DNA of 64,000 nucleotides, taken from the NCBI GenBank assembly GCA_963971575.1, contig OZ020611.1, positions 6,460,882 through 6,524,881 of the forward strand, in the 5' to 3' direction. Position 1 is the stretch's first letter. The number at the start of each line of letters is the position of its first letter. Positions 32,981 to 44,089 of this stretch are shown piece after piece. The notes under the pieces are model-generated. The model had not been told where the DNA came from. It ran no database searches and worked only from the letters and a program-made list of their open reading frames with translations. The DNA comes from Liopterus haemorrhoidalis (lineage: Eukaryota > Arthropoda > Insecta > Coleoptera > Dytiscidae). The position numbers were made by a program, and so were the translations under genes.

Positions 32981-33907
32981 AGGGTTTTGTAGGTATGACC
33001 AAAAAACCCTTATACCGTCATTTTGTCGTCTGTCTGTCTGTCTGTCTGTTCGGTAAAAATTGTAGCCAAACAGCTAAACCTAGATATTAGGATTTTGTAA
33101 ATTGCGCCTATGGCTTCCATTGGTTGCTTAAATCATAAGCCCCGCCCTCTGATTTCGTATACATTCAAACATAGAATTAAATTATAATTTCAACACTTCC
33201 CACTGGTTATTAAATTTACGCATTTAAAAATTAATGCAACATTTACCAAAATATAACTAGAATTGTAACAAAATAAAAATGCAAAAAAAAAAAACAGAAA
33301 AAATAAAACTGACAGGAATCGAACTCTGGTTTGCAAATTACAAAGCAATGACAAAACGCACCACGCTACGAGAGCTTACTTATCTACTGTCTTACATAGC
33401 GAATTAATAATTTAACACATTTTAGTTAAAAACACAAAAATGCGTTATTTTAGAAAACATAATTTGATCAAAAATTCCTGTTGTACTATTCCGGTTCACA
33501 CCAATGTACATTACTTAGAATTTTTTCATATTTTTAATTTAAACCATCTGGGCTACAGGTGTGGGACAAAAAAAATTTTGCACAATTTTGGCAAAAATCG
33601 CGACAAAATAATTTATTTTGCAAAAATAAAATTTTGAACGTTAATCCACGTACTAAGGGCTTTCATTTGATACTCTACTCAGAATTTAAAATAGATATTT
33701 TTTTTTCGATGAGCACATATTTATTTATATTTTTAGGTGGATATGTTTTTTAGATGTTTTAGTATTTTTCCTATGTGCGGGTCAAAGAGTTATATAAGCA
33801 TGCCAAATTTCAACTCTCTAGGTTTAGCTACAATTTTTACCGAATAGACAGACAGACAGACGACAAAATGACGGTATAAGGGTTTTTTGGTCATACCTAC
33901 AAAACCC
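32981..33907. mobile_element. HINE-A copy A9 with two 5' ends
   Basis: The first 100 bp are a plus-oriented HINE-A 5' end (AGGGTTTTGTAGGTATGACC, (GTCT)n, CGGTAAAAATTGTAGCC). At about 33083 it switches to the minus-oriented body (AAATTGCGCCTATGGCTTCC). It then runs to a second 5' end at 33907 (GACGGTATAAGGG, TACCTACAAAACCC). The 3' hairpin and about 230 bp of 3' region are absent. Either strand therefore presents a 5' terminus at both ends. Confidence 0.85.
33311..33390 (-). promoter_or_regulatory. tRNA-like internal module, variant 1 (in A9)
   Basis: The best-preserved variant-1 module. Minus strand: CTCTCGTAGCGTGGTGCG, then about 35 bases, then AGAGTTCGATTCCTGTCAG (B box at 33315-33326). 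Confidence 0.5.
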
Positions 33908-34747
33908 AAATAAGAGAAAATTTAGAGCAAAAAAAAGCCCTATCGATGAACTGAACTTGATAGAGGTAATTCTTGAAGCATTTTGCTTCACTTGTTGAGT
34001 AACAAGATTTATTATTTTGCTCAATATTCAATTTTGTTTAAAATCGTTTGTTTAAAAAACTAGAAAAATTCGCTGTGTACTGTTGTGTACTATTGTGGAT
34101 TTTTAATTTTTATTGATCTGTTTTACTTTATTTATAAGTAAATATGAGGATATTTAATGTCGACTCCACTTTGTTTTATGATTTGTATATTAATTCACTC
34201 TATTTAATTAGTTTTTTCCCTGTGAGAAAAGTAAATATAGCCACCATCATCGATAAATTAAATCTCCATCATTATCATTATTTGTAATTTGAGAAAGTTC
34301 GTGAGTGAAAAGTGAAGAAAATTTCGTAGAAATCATATTTAAAAAGTGAGTTTATGAATAATAAATGTGTCATTTTAAGTGGTTAATGTCATTCTGTTCT
34401 GTATTCAACATTGAACAACCAAAACAGATCAATAATGGCAGGTTTTTTGCAACACGCTACTTTTGTTGCATAGCGACGGTCCAAACACACGCACCGTGGA
34501 CATTGCGTGAGGTTGCCCCCCCCCCCTCCTGTCTCCACGACTTCCTCGCTCACCTATTGCCTATCACCAGCGGCGGACACCGTGTCTATCATAATGTCAT
34601 TTCGTCCTTACACCCATTAGTTGTGATCAATAGAAATATCAAAGAATCAAATTGATTGCTATTCGTAATAAACGTCTCTCCTGCACTATAATACTCCGCA
34701 ATTCGTATTATAGCGCAGGAGAGATCTGATGCCGATTGTTCGACAAA
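33908..34747. other. unassigned; one strong short hairpin
   Basis: A hairpin at 34675-34724 pairs TCTCTCCTGCACTATAATAC with GTATTATAGCGCAGGAGAGA around a 10-base loop. Otherwise the stretch is featureless, apart from a C-run near 34518. A possible Tc1-like end TACAGGATGTCCCA starts near 34749. Confidence 0.5.
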
Positions 34748-35112
34748 TATACAGGATGTCCCAAATAACCTGTTAAGCATGGTGATCTCGAGAACGGTAA
34801 TAGACACGAGGTCGGTTAAATTAGACTAAAGTTGCCGCATTAAGGGACCATTTTAACGATGTCTTTGTTCTCCCAAAAAAATTAATAAGTTACTACGAGC
34901 CCTGTCAACTGTCAGTTGGCCCAGCTACGAAATTTTTACTTATTGGTGTTCAATTAACAGAATGCGAATAGCTTATGAAATCTAGGTAATATTTTATTTT
35001 CAATTAAACATTTTAGAGATTTATGATTAATATTTACTATTAAAGTAAATTAATAAGAAAAAAAATAATATTTCCATTGGAAAGCCATTAACTTGGCAAC
35101 CTATTTGAGAAG

Positions 35113-35580
35113 TTACCACTGGGTAACGTCACCTTTCATTTTTATAACAGCATTAATTCTTCTAGGCATAGTATTTACAAGGTCTTGACATTGTCGAGGA
35201 GTAAAATTATCCCATATTTCTTGAAACTTTAGTCTTAATTCTGGAATTGTTCTAGCCGGTGTTATACGCAATCGTTTTTTCATTTCGTGCCAAAGTGTCT
35301 CGATGGGGGATAAGTCTGGGCTACTTGAAACCCACTCTAAAAGTGGAATAGAATGATCACGGAACCATTTCAAAGATTTTTTTGACGTATGGCAAGCGGC
35401 TCCATCTTGTTGAAAAATAAAATCCTCCCCAGAGATTAATGCATGTTCCATAATTGGCAACAGAGACTCCTCTAAAATACTTAAATATTTGACTGTGTTA
35501 ACAATGCCATCGATAAAGTGAAGTTTTCCTACACCTCTTGCAGACATTGAACCCCACACCATTATCACATCATCGCTTAT
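35113..35580 (-). pseudogene. Tc1-like transposase C-terminal half
   Basis: Minus-strand reading DDVIMVWGSMSARGVGKLHF, then VKYLSILEESLLPIMEHALI, FIFQQDGAACHTSKKSLKWF (second catalytic D), LLEWVSSSPDLSPIETLWHE (E of the DD34E triad in PIETLW) and a C-terminus ending KMKGDVTQW. The frame is open for about 155 residues and ends at the natural stop. The N-terminal HTH and first catalytic D are missing; upstream the frame runs into an unrelated block rich in GGAGTTGGAAT. The flank down to about 34750 probably belongs to the element's 3' end. Confidence 0.85.
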
Positions 35581-35588
35581 ATTTTGGT

Positions 35589-35720
35589 GGAATCGGTTCA
35601 AAACCGAGTCGGTAGTCGGAGTTGGAATTGGGTGTCGAAGTTGGAATCGGGAGTCGGATACAAACAATTAAAATTCAGGAGTTGGAATTGGAGTAGAGAT
35701 ATTTTTGCTGACTCCACAGC
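35589..35720. repeat. GAGTCGGAGTTGG-type low-complexity block
   Basis: Imperfect repeats of AGTCGGAGTTGGAATCGG that break the Tc1-like frame. Words of this type occur in many insect repeats; no ends were found. Confidence 0.6.
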
Positions 35721-35986
35721 TGTGTCAAATAAAAGCAAAAAGCAAGGAGGAAGGAGTATCGTTATCGAAAAATATAAATTCCAAGTAGTCGACAAGTTCT
35801 TCTACTTTGTCTCACAAACATCCAAAAACATTTTCATTTCTCCATTTTCTTCTTATCTAGACGTTTGTATTCCAATATTGGACGTAGTTCTCCCCTTTCC
35901 TTCTTGTTATTAGCAGGTCAGAACCAGTTACTTGCCTCACGTCATCTGTCCAAAGTTTCGGTAAGCAACTTATTTCCAGGGGTATA

Positions 35987-37237
35987 CCAGGTCTACAAGT
36001 ATGAAATGCGGATTTTTTTTTAAATAAAACCCATTGAACTCAAAAGAACAGTAAAAGTTTATTTATTCAAAGTATGCTCCATTAGAAGTTATCTCGCCAG
36101 TAGAACTCTTCCCCTTTCCCCGCCAACCATTCATCTAGCAATTCTTTCACATTTTCATATGAACAAAAGTGCTGCTCGGCAAGTGCGTGACCCATCGATG
36201 CGAACAAGTGGTAATCTGAAGGGCCAAGTCTGGTGAGTAAGCGGCATGAGGTAGCACTGCCCACTTGAGTGCCTCCAATGTGTTGCAAACTGCTTTTGCC
36301 TTATGTGATGGAGCGTTATCGTGAAGAAAGATTACCTTGTGCTGTCTTCTTTCGTATTCTGGTCGTTTTATGAGCAGCGAATGGTTCAATTCGATCAGCT
36401 GTTGTTGGTAGCGTTGGGTATTAACTGTTTCACCAGGTTTTAACAATTCATAATAGACCACACCCTTTTGGTCCCACCAAGTACAGAGCATTGTCTTTTT
36501 GCCAAAGCGATTCGGTCTTGCAGTTGATGTGGATGGTGAGCCTGGGTTCACCCATGATTTTTTGCGTTTGGGATTTTCAAAATAAATCCAATTTTCATCG
36601 CCAGTAATGATACGATGCAAAAAAGACTTTCTTTTGTATCGTGCAAGCAAAATTTCACAAGTGTTTTTGCGTTTTTCCATCTGTCTCTCATTCAATGCAT
36701 GTGGAACCCATCTGCCGACTTTCTGGATCTTACCCATCTCTCGTAGGCGATTGGAAACAGCTTGTTGACTAACGCCTAACTGCTCCGCTAGTTGTTTTTG
36801 TGATTGACTATCGTCTTCCTGTAGCAATGTTTCCAATTTTGTATCTTCATATTTTTTTGGAGGTTTTCCATGTTCTTTGTCTGTAAGATCAAAGTCACCA
36901 CTTTTGAAACGCCGAAACCATCGTTCACACGTATCTTGTGATGGAGCATATTCACCATAAGCTTCTCGAAGCAGTCGGTATGACAGCAGCAGCAGTTTTT
37001 TTTCAAATGAAAACAAAACAGTAGTACTGTCCGCGAATGCTCTTTATTTGGCACAAAATTTGACATTTTTAACACAGTAAAACAAAACTATATGATCACT
37101 TTTCAAATTATAACCTATACGCATTTGACACTTAATGATAACTTAACAAAACGCCATATGTGTTGAAACTTTGAACTATACACTCTGTTTGCGCGGCAAG
37201 TTTGAAAAAAATCCGCATTTCATACTTGTAGACCTGG
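35987..37237 (-). mobile_element. complete mariner element, 1.25 kb, TA-flanked
   Basis: Terminal repeats are nearly perfect over 30 bp or more: CCAGGTCTACAAGTATGAAA at the left, with its complement at the right ending CTTGTAGACCTGG. TA lies on both sides (35985-35986 and 37238-37239). Length and organisation are those of a full mariner with one minus-strand ORF. Confidence 0.93.
36082..37063 (-). pseudogene. mariner transposase, decayed by few mutations
   Basis: The N-terminus MSNFVPNKEHSRTVLLFCFH starts near 37063. A frameshift near 36990 leads to LLREAYGEYAPSQDTCERWF, an HTH with QKQLAEQLGVSQQAVSNRLR, and GRWVPHALNERQ (WVPHxL). RIITGDENWIYF follows (first D), then FLHDNAPSHKAKAV (second D). 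After AAYSPDLA a one-base deletion shifts the frame to PSDYHLFASMGHALAEQHF (third D) near 36222. The main open frame (36147-37016) is 289 residues; intact relatives are about 345. Few lesions and well-kept TIRs suggest a relatively recent insertion, now inactive. Confidence 0.9.
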
Positions 37238-37239
37238 TA

Positions 37240-37746
37240 AATAAAAGTCATTTTAATGAAACTGTTCCAACAAGTTGCGGAAAAAATAAAATAGTGCGCC
37301 GCTGTGTCACACCTCCCCCAAAATATCGCGTTGGCCACACACCTGCCGATTGTAACACGAACATGGCACTGTTCTACTTTTGCAACGGACAATTCACACA
37401 TTTGCATGTTTCACTATACACTGTACATGGTAAACTCGCTCACCCACACACTTACAACGATCGATCTCTCAATGGCGAATTATTCGGAAACTTCGCATTG
37501 GAATTCCTTGCAAATGAAGGTTACTACTTGTTTGTATACACGCAAATTGGGTTAATGTTAATGTTAATCGCAAGCACGCACTTTATAAATAGATATTTTA
37601 TTGATGAATTTATACAATAGATATTATTGATGACTAATTATTGGTACAAAATTGGCTGCAATTAAGGAAATGTGGAACGATAGAGGGTCTTTCGTCCAAG
37701 AGATGGAAAAACTACAAATAATCTGACTATAATTGACAATACTCAC
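37240..37746. other. unassigned
   Basis: GC-moderate sequence containing overlapping ORFs (37171-37620 and 37304-37555) that partly read through the mariner end. No family was recognised. Confidence 0.3.
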
Positions 37747-37750
37747 TTAA

Positions 37751-38497
37751 GGGGGGGGGGTATGGTCAGAGCAGCACATTTTATACCCATTTTCAAGATT
37801 TTTTTTTAGAAAACTGTTAATAGTAACTTGATTGGGATAATACCTACAGTAAAGAACAACCTTTGAAGAGTATCCAAAAAAAATTTTATTGAAAAATATC
37901 GAAAATTAAGCTCGTGACATGAATTTGAAATTTTCGTTCAGGACAAAGAGTTGATTTGCGGTGAGACACATAACTAATGACTGGATCATCTTAAACAAAA
38001 AAAAACAAAAATATTTCGTTAGTTTATGAGTTTCTTAAGGTAACGCTGTCAAGATATTTTTTTTTTCTTGCTTATTTTTTTTTTTATGGAAGTTTTTACA
38101 ACTGAAAACAGAAATTTCGAAAAAAAAATTTCCGTTTTTTTCGTTTATTTGACTTCAAACTTATACAAAAAATTAAATAATCTAGATATTTGAAAAAACT
38201 CGACAGCGTTACCTCAAGAAACTCATAAACTAACGAAATATTTTTGGTTTTTTTGTTTTAGATGATCCAGTCATTAGTTATGTGTCTCACCGCAAATCAA
38301 CTCTTTGTCCTGAACGAAAATTTCAAATTCATGTCACGAGCTTAATTTTCGATATTTTTCAATAAAAAATTTTTTGGATACTCTTCATAGGTTGTTCTTT
38401 ACTGTAGGTATTATCCCAATCAAGTTACTATTAACAGTTTTCTAAAAAAAAATCTTGAAAATGGGTATAAAATGTGCTGCTCTGACCATACCCCCCC
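37751..38497. mobile_element. 747-bp palindromic MITE, TTAA-flanked
   Basis: Two arms of about 330 bp are near-perfect inverted copies. The left starts GGGGTATGGTCAGAGCAGCA and the right ends TGCTGCTCTGACCATACCCC. The middle is AT-rich. TTAA flanks both sides (37747-37750 and 38498-38501), as expected for piggyBac-type target duplication. No coding is seen. Very high arm identity implies recent formation or ongoing correction. Confidence 0.85.
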
Positions 38498-38501
38498 TTA
38501 A

Positions 38502-38670
38502 CCCATTAAGTCCCACTGTCGTCTTATGATTGAGCAAAATTAAGGGCCTGTAACTTTTCGCCGATGTGATATTTCAAAATAAATTTTGCAGGAAATGCAT
38601 CTTTATTATTTAGTTTTTGAGATTTGAAGTATTTTGAATAATTATTTATATTAAATTTTAAATAGTTAAT
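38502..38670 (+). mobile_element. piggyBac-like 5' terminal region
   Basis: Starts CCCATTAAGTCCCACTGTC directly after TTAA (38498-38501). A matching inverted motif GACAGTGGGACT lies at about 40489. With the HINE-B insertion (38671-40292) removed, this region leads to the piggyBac transposase remnant at 40652-41119. Confidence 0.6.
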
Positions 38671-38815
38671 TTTTACCGATCGCCAACATATATAAGGGAG
38701 GTATTGTGATTATATCAATTTTGACATTTCTAAATTTCGATAGATCTCCACGAATTGAGGTCCCTACATAACGTTTTGACTATTTTTAGCATGATGTCTG
38801 TCGGTCTGTCTGTCC

Positions 38816-38850
<35 letters not shown>

Positions 38851-40292
38851 CGACTGTCTGTTTGTGTACACGTGCAGAGCAAATTCGGCTGAAATGATTT
38901 TTATGAAACTTCATATTTAAGCTTTTGAGATCAATGGCACGAGTTGATCAACTTTTGGTAAAAATCGGTTGACTAGAAATGAGAATTTACTCGTGACGAT
39001 TTTAAGATTTTTGCGAATATTTCATAACGGAAAAATATTTCGAAAAAAATTATTTAACAAAAGTTGCTATAAAAGCAATAACTAACAACTTATTTCAGAC
39101 ATTTTTTGATAAAACGAAAAAATATAATATAACATTTATTTAATTTTTTGAAATAGGGCTCCCGCTAGGCTTTTTTTTGTATAGATATATAAACTTTGTC
39201 TCTCATATAAGGAGCAAAAACTAATTCTATCTCCATGTATAAAATTTTATCAAAATTGGCCCATAAACATTAAAAATATTGTAATTTTAAAAAAATTGGA
39301 CCCCCATTTAGGCTTTTTTTGTACAGATACATGAATTTTGAACACCTACATACCAGGAGATACTAATTCTAATATTCTGTGTCAAATCCCATCGAAATCG
39401 GTCCATAAATAAGCGAGTTATGGCCGTGCTCTATTTTTGGTCAAAACTGGAGCAAATTTTTTTACAACTTGCGAATTTGATGTTTTTAACTATACAGTCA
39501 AAAGCCTCATGCACTCCTAATTCTGTTGATTCTGGTGAGATTTTGAATAACTGTAAGTATATTCAAAATCCGTTCATAAATAAGCGAGCTACAGTCATTT
39601 GAACTAGTTTCCATTAATCTGCCCTAATTATTTGGTCTAATTCAGCAATTAGTTCAGATATTTGGTTTAGTTTAGGTGTATTCCCGGGTTAGCAGCACTT
39701 GCCATACATTTCTGAATCAAATCAAAATATAAATATACGTCATTAGGATTACAATGTAATTTACTGGAAAAACGTATGTTTTAATTGTAATTTATGCAGA
39801 TAAAATTTGATCAAGGACTTTTTAATTAGGCCTTTTGATTGGCCCTAGGGACGTGTCGTCAATTAACGGTAACAATCCCAAGATGGCTACCTATTTTTGT
39901 CTAATGATGACATTTGATATTTTTTAAGGAAATTAAATTGAAAATTTGTGCTGAAAAGTTGTAAAAAAAGAAATATTTTAAAATTTAATTAGAATTTATT
40001 ATTTATATTTCACAACAGAAAAATATTTCGAAAAAAATTATTTAACAAAAGTTGCTATAAAAGCAATAGCTAATAACTTTTATTTGAGACATTTTTTGAT
40101 AAAACGTAAAAAATTGAAAAAAGTATTTATTTTTTCATACTTATATGTAACGTTTCCATGGTCATGATAAATAATATCTCTTTTAGAAAATATTAGGCCA
40201 AATTATTTCTACTCTGCTGCTAGAATGTATTTTCTACAGTACTTTGTGACGGTCCTGTGAACCGACCGCCGTACAGCAGATTTTTTTTTAAA
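38671..40292 (+). mobile_element. HINE-B long form, left arm of inverted pair
   Basis: Starts TTTTTACCGATCGCC with a (GTCT)n tract near 38795-38870. At about 39126 it runs into an 880-bp segment not found in the short HINE-B copies. It then repeats the 110-bp stretch that precedes the segment (39014-39126 and 40004-40113) before finishing with the usual 3' part. The 3' end is altered: after GGTCCTGTG comes AACCGACCGCC, a 5'-type subterminal repeat. Confidence 0.8.
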
Positions 40293-40651
40293 AGTTGTTG
40301 CTAATGAAGGTTTTCAGTTTATACGTGTTTCTATTTATTATTTATGAAATATAAAGTGTCAATGAACAAAAAAAAACATATCAATTCTGCAAAGTACACA
40401 GAATAATATTTATTATTTGTTTTGCGCATTTTGCAACTTTTGTAACCTTGAAACTATGTCTAAATTAACTGTAGTCATATGACAGTGGGACTCACAGATA
40501 TAATAATGCTTAAGGGTTGTTTCACTTACTAGGTGGTTCTATTCTGCAAATGCGTGTATATTTGTAGTGATTATTTAGTAAATAAGATAATAAGTTTTTC
40601 AAGTATTTTAAAATTATTTCCATACTTAGGATAATTTATTTTTTTAGTAAA
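40293..40651 (+). mobile_element. piggyBac-like leader between HINE-B and the ORF
   Basis: Non-coding, with the inverted GACAGTGGGACT motif (about 40489-40500) and CTTAAGGGTT near 40509. It probably continues the piggyBac 5' region interrupted by HINE-B. Confidence 0.5.
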
Positions 40652-41119
40652 ATGTCTACGAAAATGGCTTTATCAGTTCGCGTATTAGAGGATTCGCGAT
40701 TCCTTTTGTGAAGAAGTAGATGAAAATGAAAAGGTGGATATTGTCGTTTTACTTCCACCGGTTGACGAACAGATAGATGAAGAAGTTATAGATGATGATG
40801 TTTTAATTCATGACGCACCTGAAGTGAAAGATACTGCAGATGAAGTGGAAGTTCATTTCAAGTCAAAAAATATTATTTCTGCGCCAAGTTCTATGCCCAG
40901 CAATTCTAAATCTAATAAGAAACGGAGATTATGTAATGAAGAACCTATGTGGAGCCGCCAAAAATATCATTACACAAAGTTACCTATCTTTGAAAAAAGA
41001 TTCGAAGAAGTTCTATTGAATATAAAGAGTAAAATCGGACATTTATCGCCTGTGCAATTATTTGAAACCATTTGGACTGATGAAATAAACTCTTATATTG
41101 TAAAAGAGAGTATCCGTTA
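40652..41119 (+). pseudogene. piggyBac transposase N-terminal fragment
   Basis: Starts MSTKMALSVRVLED. One extra base near 40693 shifts the frame; it continues EEVDENEKVDIVVLLPPVDE, an acidic stretch QIDEEVIDDDVL, then a basic SKSNKKRRLCNEEPMWSRQK. The start of the PGBD domain follows: LSPVQLFETIWTDEINSYIV then KESIRY. The acidic N-terminus followed by lsP-elFe-fw-dei---Iv--s--Ya is typical of piggyBac proteins. The coding sequence is cut exactly at the MITE at 41120, and the whole catalytic DDD core is missing downstream. Confidence 0.85.
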
Positions 41120-41722
41120 TACCCTTTTCACACTAGATCTTTAAGACGAGTGAACTTAAAGTTCACCGATGTTTAAGATCGGTATGCTTTCACACTTGAT
41201 GTTTAAATCTCTGGTGCTGTCATCAGCTACAGTAATTTTGTCCTTAAGTTACCGTCATGAAATTACCAGTTTTGAACTGTCTGCGCAGACGCACATTTTG
41301 AATTATTATAAACAATTAAGGATATTTCCTTTCATTCTACAATAAAGGCACTACAATAAAGAATATATTACACCTGTATTAACATGTAAGTCGATACATT
41401 TTATCTCAATTATTGTAGTTCTGTATTTTATTAAACACATTATTAAAATAAATAATTTTATTATAACAATAAGTATAAACTTCTTATAACATCGATATAT
41501 TACAGTGTTCTTGTTTATGATTATATAAAATGTTGACAGCACAAATTCAAGGAGTATTTTTTTATAATAGAAATTAAGTTGGCAATACGTACGAAGTTTA
41601 AGACGCAGATCTCTGTCTTAAACATCGGTCGTGTTTAGTCGAGGCCGTACGGTTTCACATTTCGCGTTTAAAGATACATTCACTTTAACATCCGATCTTA
41701 AAGATCTAGTGTGAAACGGGTA
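41120..41722. mobile_element. 603-bp MITE, TTA-flanked (PIF/Harbinger-type)
   Basis: Ends TACCCTTTTCACACTAGATC and GATCTAGTGTGAAACGGGTA are inverted repeats of at least 27 bp. TTA duplications lie at 41117-41119 and 41723-41725. The terminal motif (TACCC-TTTCACAC) is similar in style to the 30067 MITE (TACTGCATTCACAA). It truncates the piggyBac frame. Confidence 0.9.
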
Positions 41723-41734
41723 TTAATCTGCAAC

Positions 41735-43168
41735 AAAAAAAAAAAAAAAATCAGCTGTTGCCACCACAGGACCGACCTCCGTCACAAAGTACTTGTAGAA
41801 AATACATTCTAGCAGCAGAGTAGAAATAATTTGGCCTAAAATTTTCTAACAGAGATATTATTTATCATGACCACGGAAACGTTACATATAAGAATGAAAA
41901 AATAAATACTTTTTTCAATTTTTGTTTCGTTTTATCAAAAAATTTCTCAAATAAAAGTTATTAGCTATTGCTTTTATAGCAACTTTTGTTAAATAACTTT
42001 TTTCGAAATATTTTTCTGTTGTGAAATATAAATAATAAATTCTAATTAAATTTTAAAATATTTCTTACCTTTTTACAACTTTTCAGCACAAATTTTCAAT
42101 TTAATTTCCTTAAAAAATATCAAATGTCAAATATCATTAGACAAAAATAGGTAGCCATCTTGGGATTGTTACCGTTAGTTGACGACACGTGCTTAGAGCC
42201 AATCAAAAGGCCTAATTAAAAAGTCCTTGATCAAATTTTATCTTCATAAACTACAATTAAAACATACGTTTTTCCAGTAAATTACATTGTAATCCTAATG
42301 ACGTATATTTATATTTTGATTTGATTCAGAAATGTATGGCAAGTGCTGCTAACCCGGGATACACCTAAACTAAACCAAATATCTGATCTAATTACTGAAT
42401 TAGACCAAATAATTAGAGCGGATTAATGGAAACTAGTTCAAATGACTGTAGCTCGCTTATTTATGAACTGATTTTGAAAATACTTACAGTTTTAGAATTA
42501 GGAGTGTATGAGGCTTTTGACTGTATAGTCAAAAACATCAAATTCGCAAGTTGGTAAAAAAATTTGCGCCAGTTTTGACCAAAAATAGAGCACGGCCATA
42601 ACTCGCTTATTTATGGAGCGATTTCGATGGGATTTGACACAGAATATTAGAATTAGTGTCTCCTGGTATGTAGGTGTTCAAAATTCATGTATCTGTACAA
42701 AAAAGGCCTAAATGGGGGTCCAATTTTTTTAAAATTACAATATTTTTAATGTTTTTGGGCCAATTTTGATAAAATTTTATACATGGAGATAGAATTAGTT
42801 TCTGCTCCTTATATGAGAGACGAAGTTTATATATCTATACAAAAAAAAGCCTAACGGGGGACCTATTTCAAAAAATTATATAAATATTATATTATATTTT
42901 TTCGTTTTATCAAAAAATATCTGAAATAAGTTGTTAGTTATTGCTTTTATAGCAACTTTTGTTAAATAATTTTTTTCGAAATATTTTTCCCTTATGAAAT
43001 ATTCGCAAAAATCTTAAAATCGACACGAGTAAACTCCATTTCTAGTCAACCGATTTTTACCAAAAGTTGATCAACTTGTGCCATTGATCTCAAAAGCTTA
43101 AATATGAAGTTTCATAAAAATCTTTTCAGCCAAATTTGCTCTGCACGTGTACACAGACAGACGGACGA

Positions 43169-43210
<42 letters not shown>

Positions 43211-43345
43211 CGACAGACATCATGCTAAAAATAGTCAAAACGTTATATAGGGACCTCATTTCGTGGAGATCCATCGAAATCTCGAAATGTCAAAATCGGT
43301 ATGATCACAATACCTCCCTTATATATGTTGGCGGTCGGTAAAAAG
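41735..43345 (-). mobile_element. HINE-B long form, right arm of inverted pair
   Basis: Minus-oriented counterpart of 38671-40292, including the same 880-bp insert (for example GCAAGTGCTGCTAACCCGGG near 42340). The 3' hairpin CTGTTGCCACCACAG and both ends are intact, and a (GACA)n tract lies at about 43154-43220. The arms are separated by about 1.4 kb holding the piggyBac fragment and MITE. Confidence 0.85.
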
Positions 43346-44089
43346 AAATGGTTCGGCAAATACTTATAGCAGTTGTGTAGGAAGTTCCGTCTTTTCCATA
43401 AGGGCACAAAAGGCATGAGCCCAAGGCGCCCGGATTGATGGGGGCCTCAAAATGCCGAGGTCGTCGTTTACACGAAAAAAAGAGGAATTTGTAGTGCAAT
43501 TTTACTACAATTTTACTAGTTTTATTAAAAAACCTTGCAAATTAATCAGCGAACTTGAGTATCTCAGCCTTACATTATATATAAAAAAGCCCTAATTCCT
43601 GTGTGTCAGACCGTAACGCTAAGTTCCTGGGTGCTAGCGAGTCTTGCGGTATGCGGTGGGTCACGGACTGAGTGGTGGGGAACGACGTACTCCAACAGCA
43701 GCTCGGTTACCGAGACCAGAGCTCTGCAGTCAGTATCTTGGCTTAATTAAAGAATGTTGTGTCAATTGATGTTATGCCCGAGGGCCGTATCCGGCCCAAT
43801 ACTAATTTTTAAACGACACGCATGTGCGGCTTTTTAGAATTTCCTAGGATTAATCAGAAATAGCTTAACCATTGATATCCAGCATATAGCCCGCGGGCCG
43901 TGTCCAGCCCGATACTAATTTTTAAACAACACGCATTTAAGATTTCCTAGGCATAATCAAAAAATGTTTTTGTTACGTTAATATCCGCAGAAACTTGCAA
44001 ATTCTAATAATTGATTACTGCTTATATTGATTTTTATTCGTCATCAGTTTGCCAACATTGTTGGAAAGGAGTCTGCTAGTACTCTAATA

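Noticed and set aside
37171..37620. 149-residue ORF as a gene
   Set aside because: Its first part is the mariner terminal region read on the opposite strand; the rest has no resemblance.
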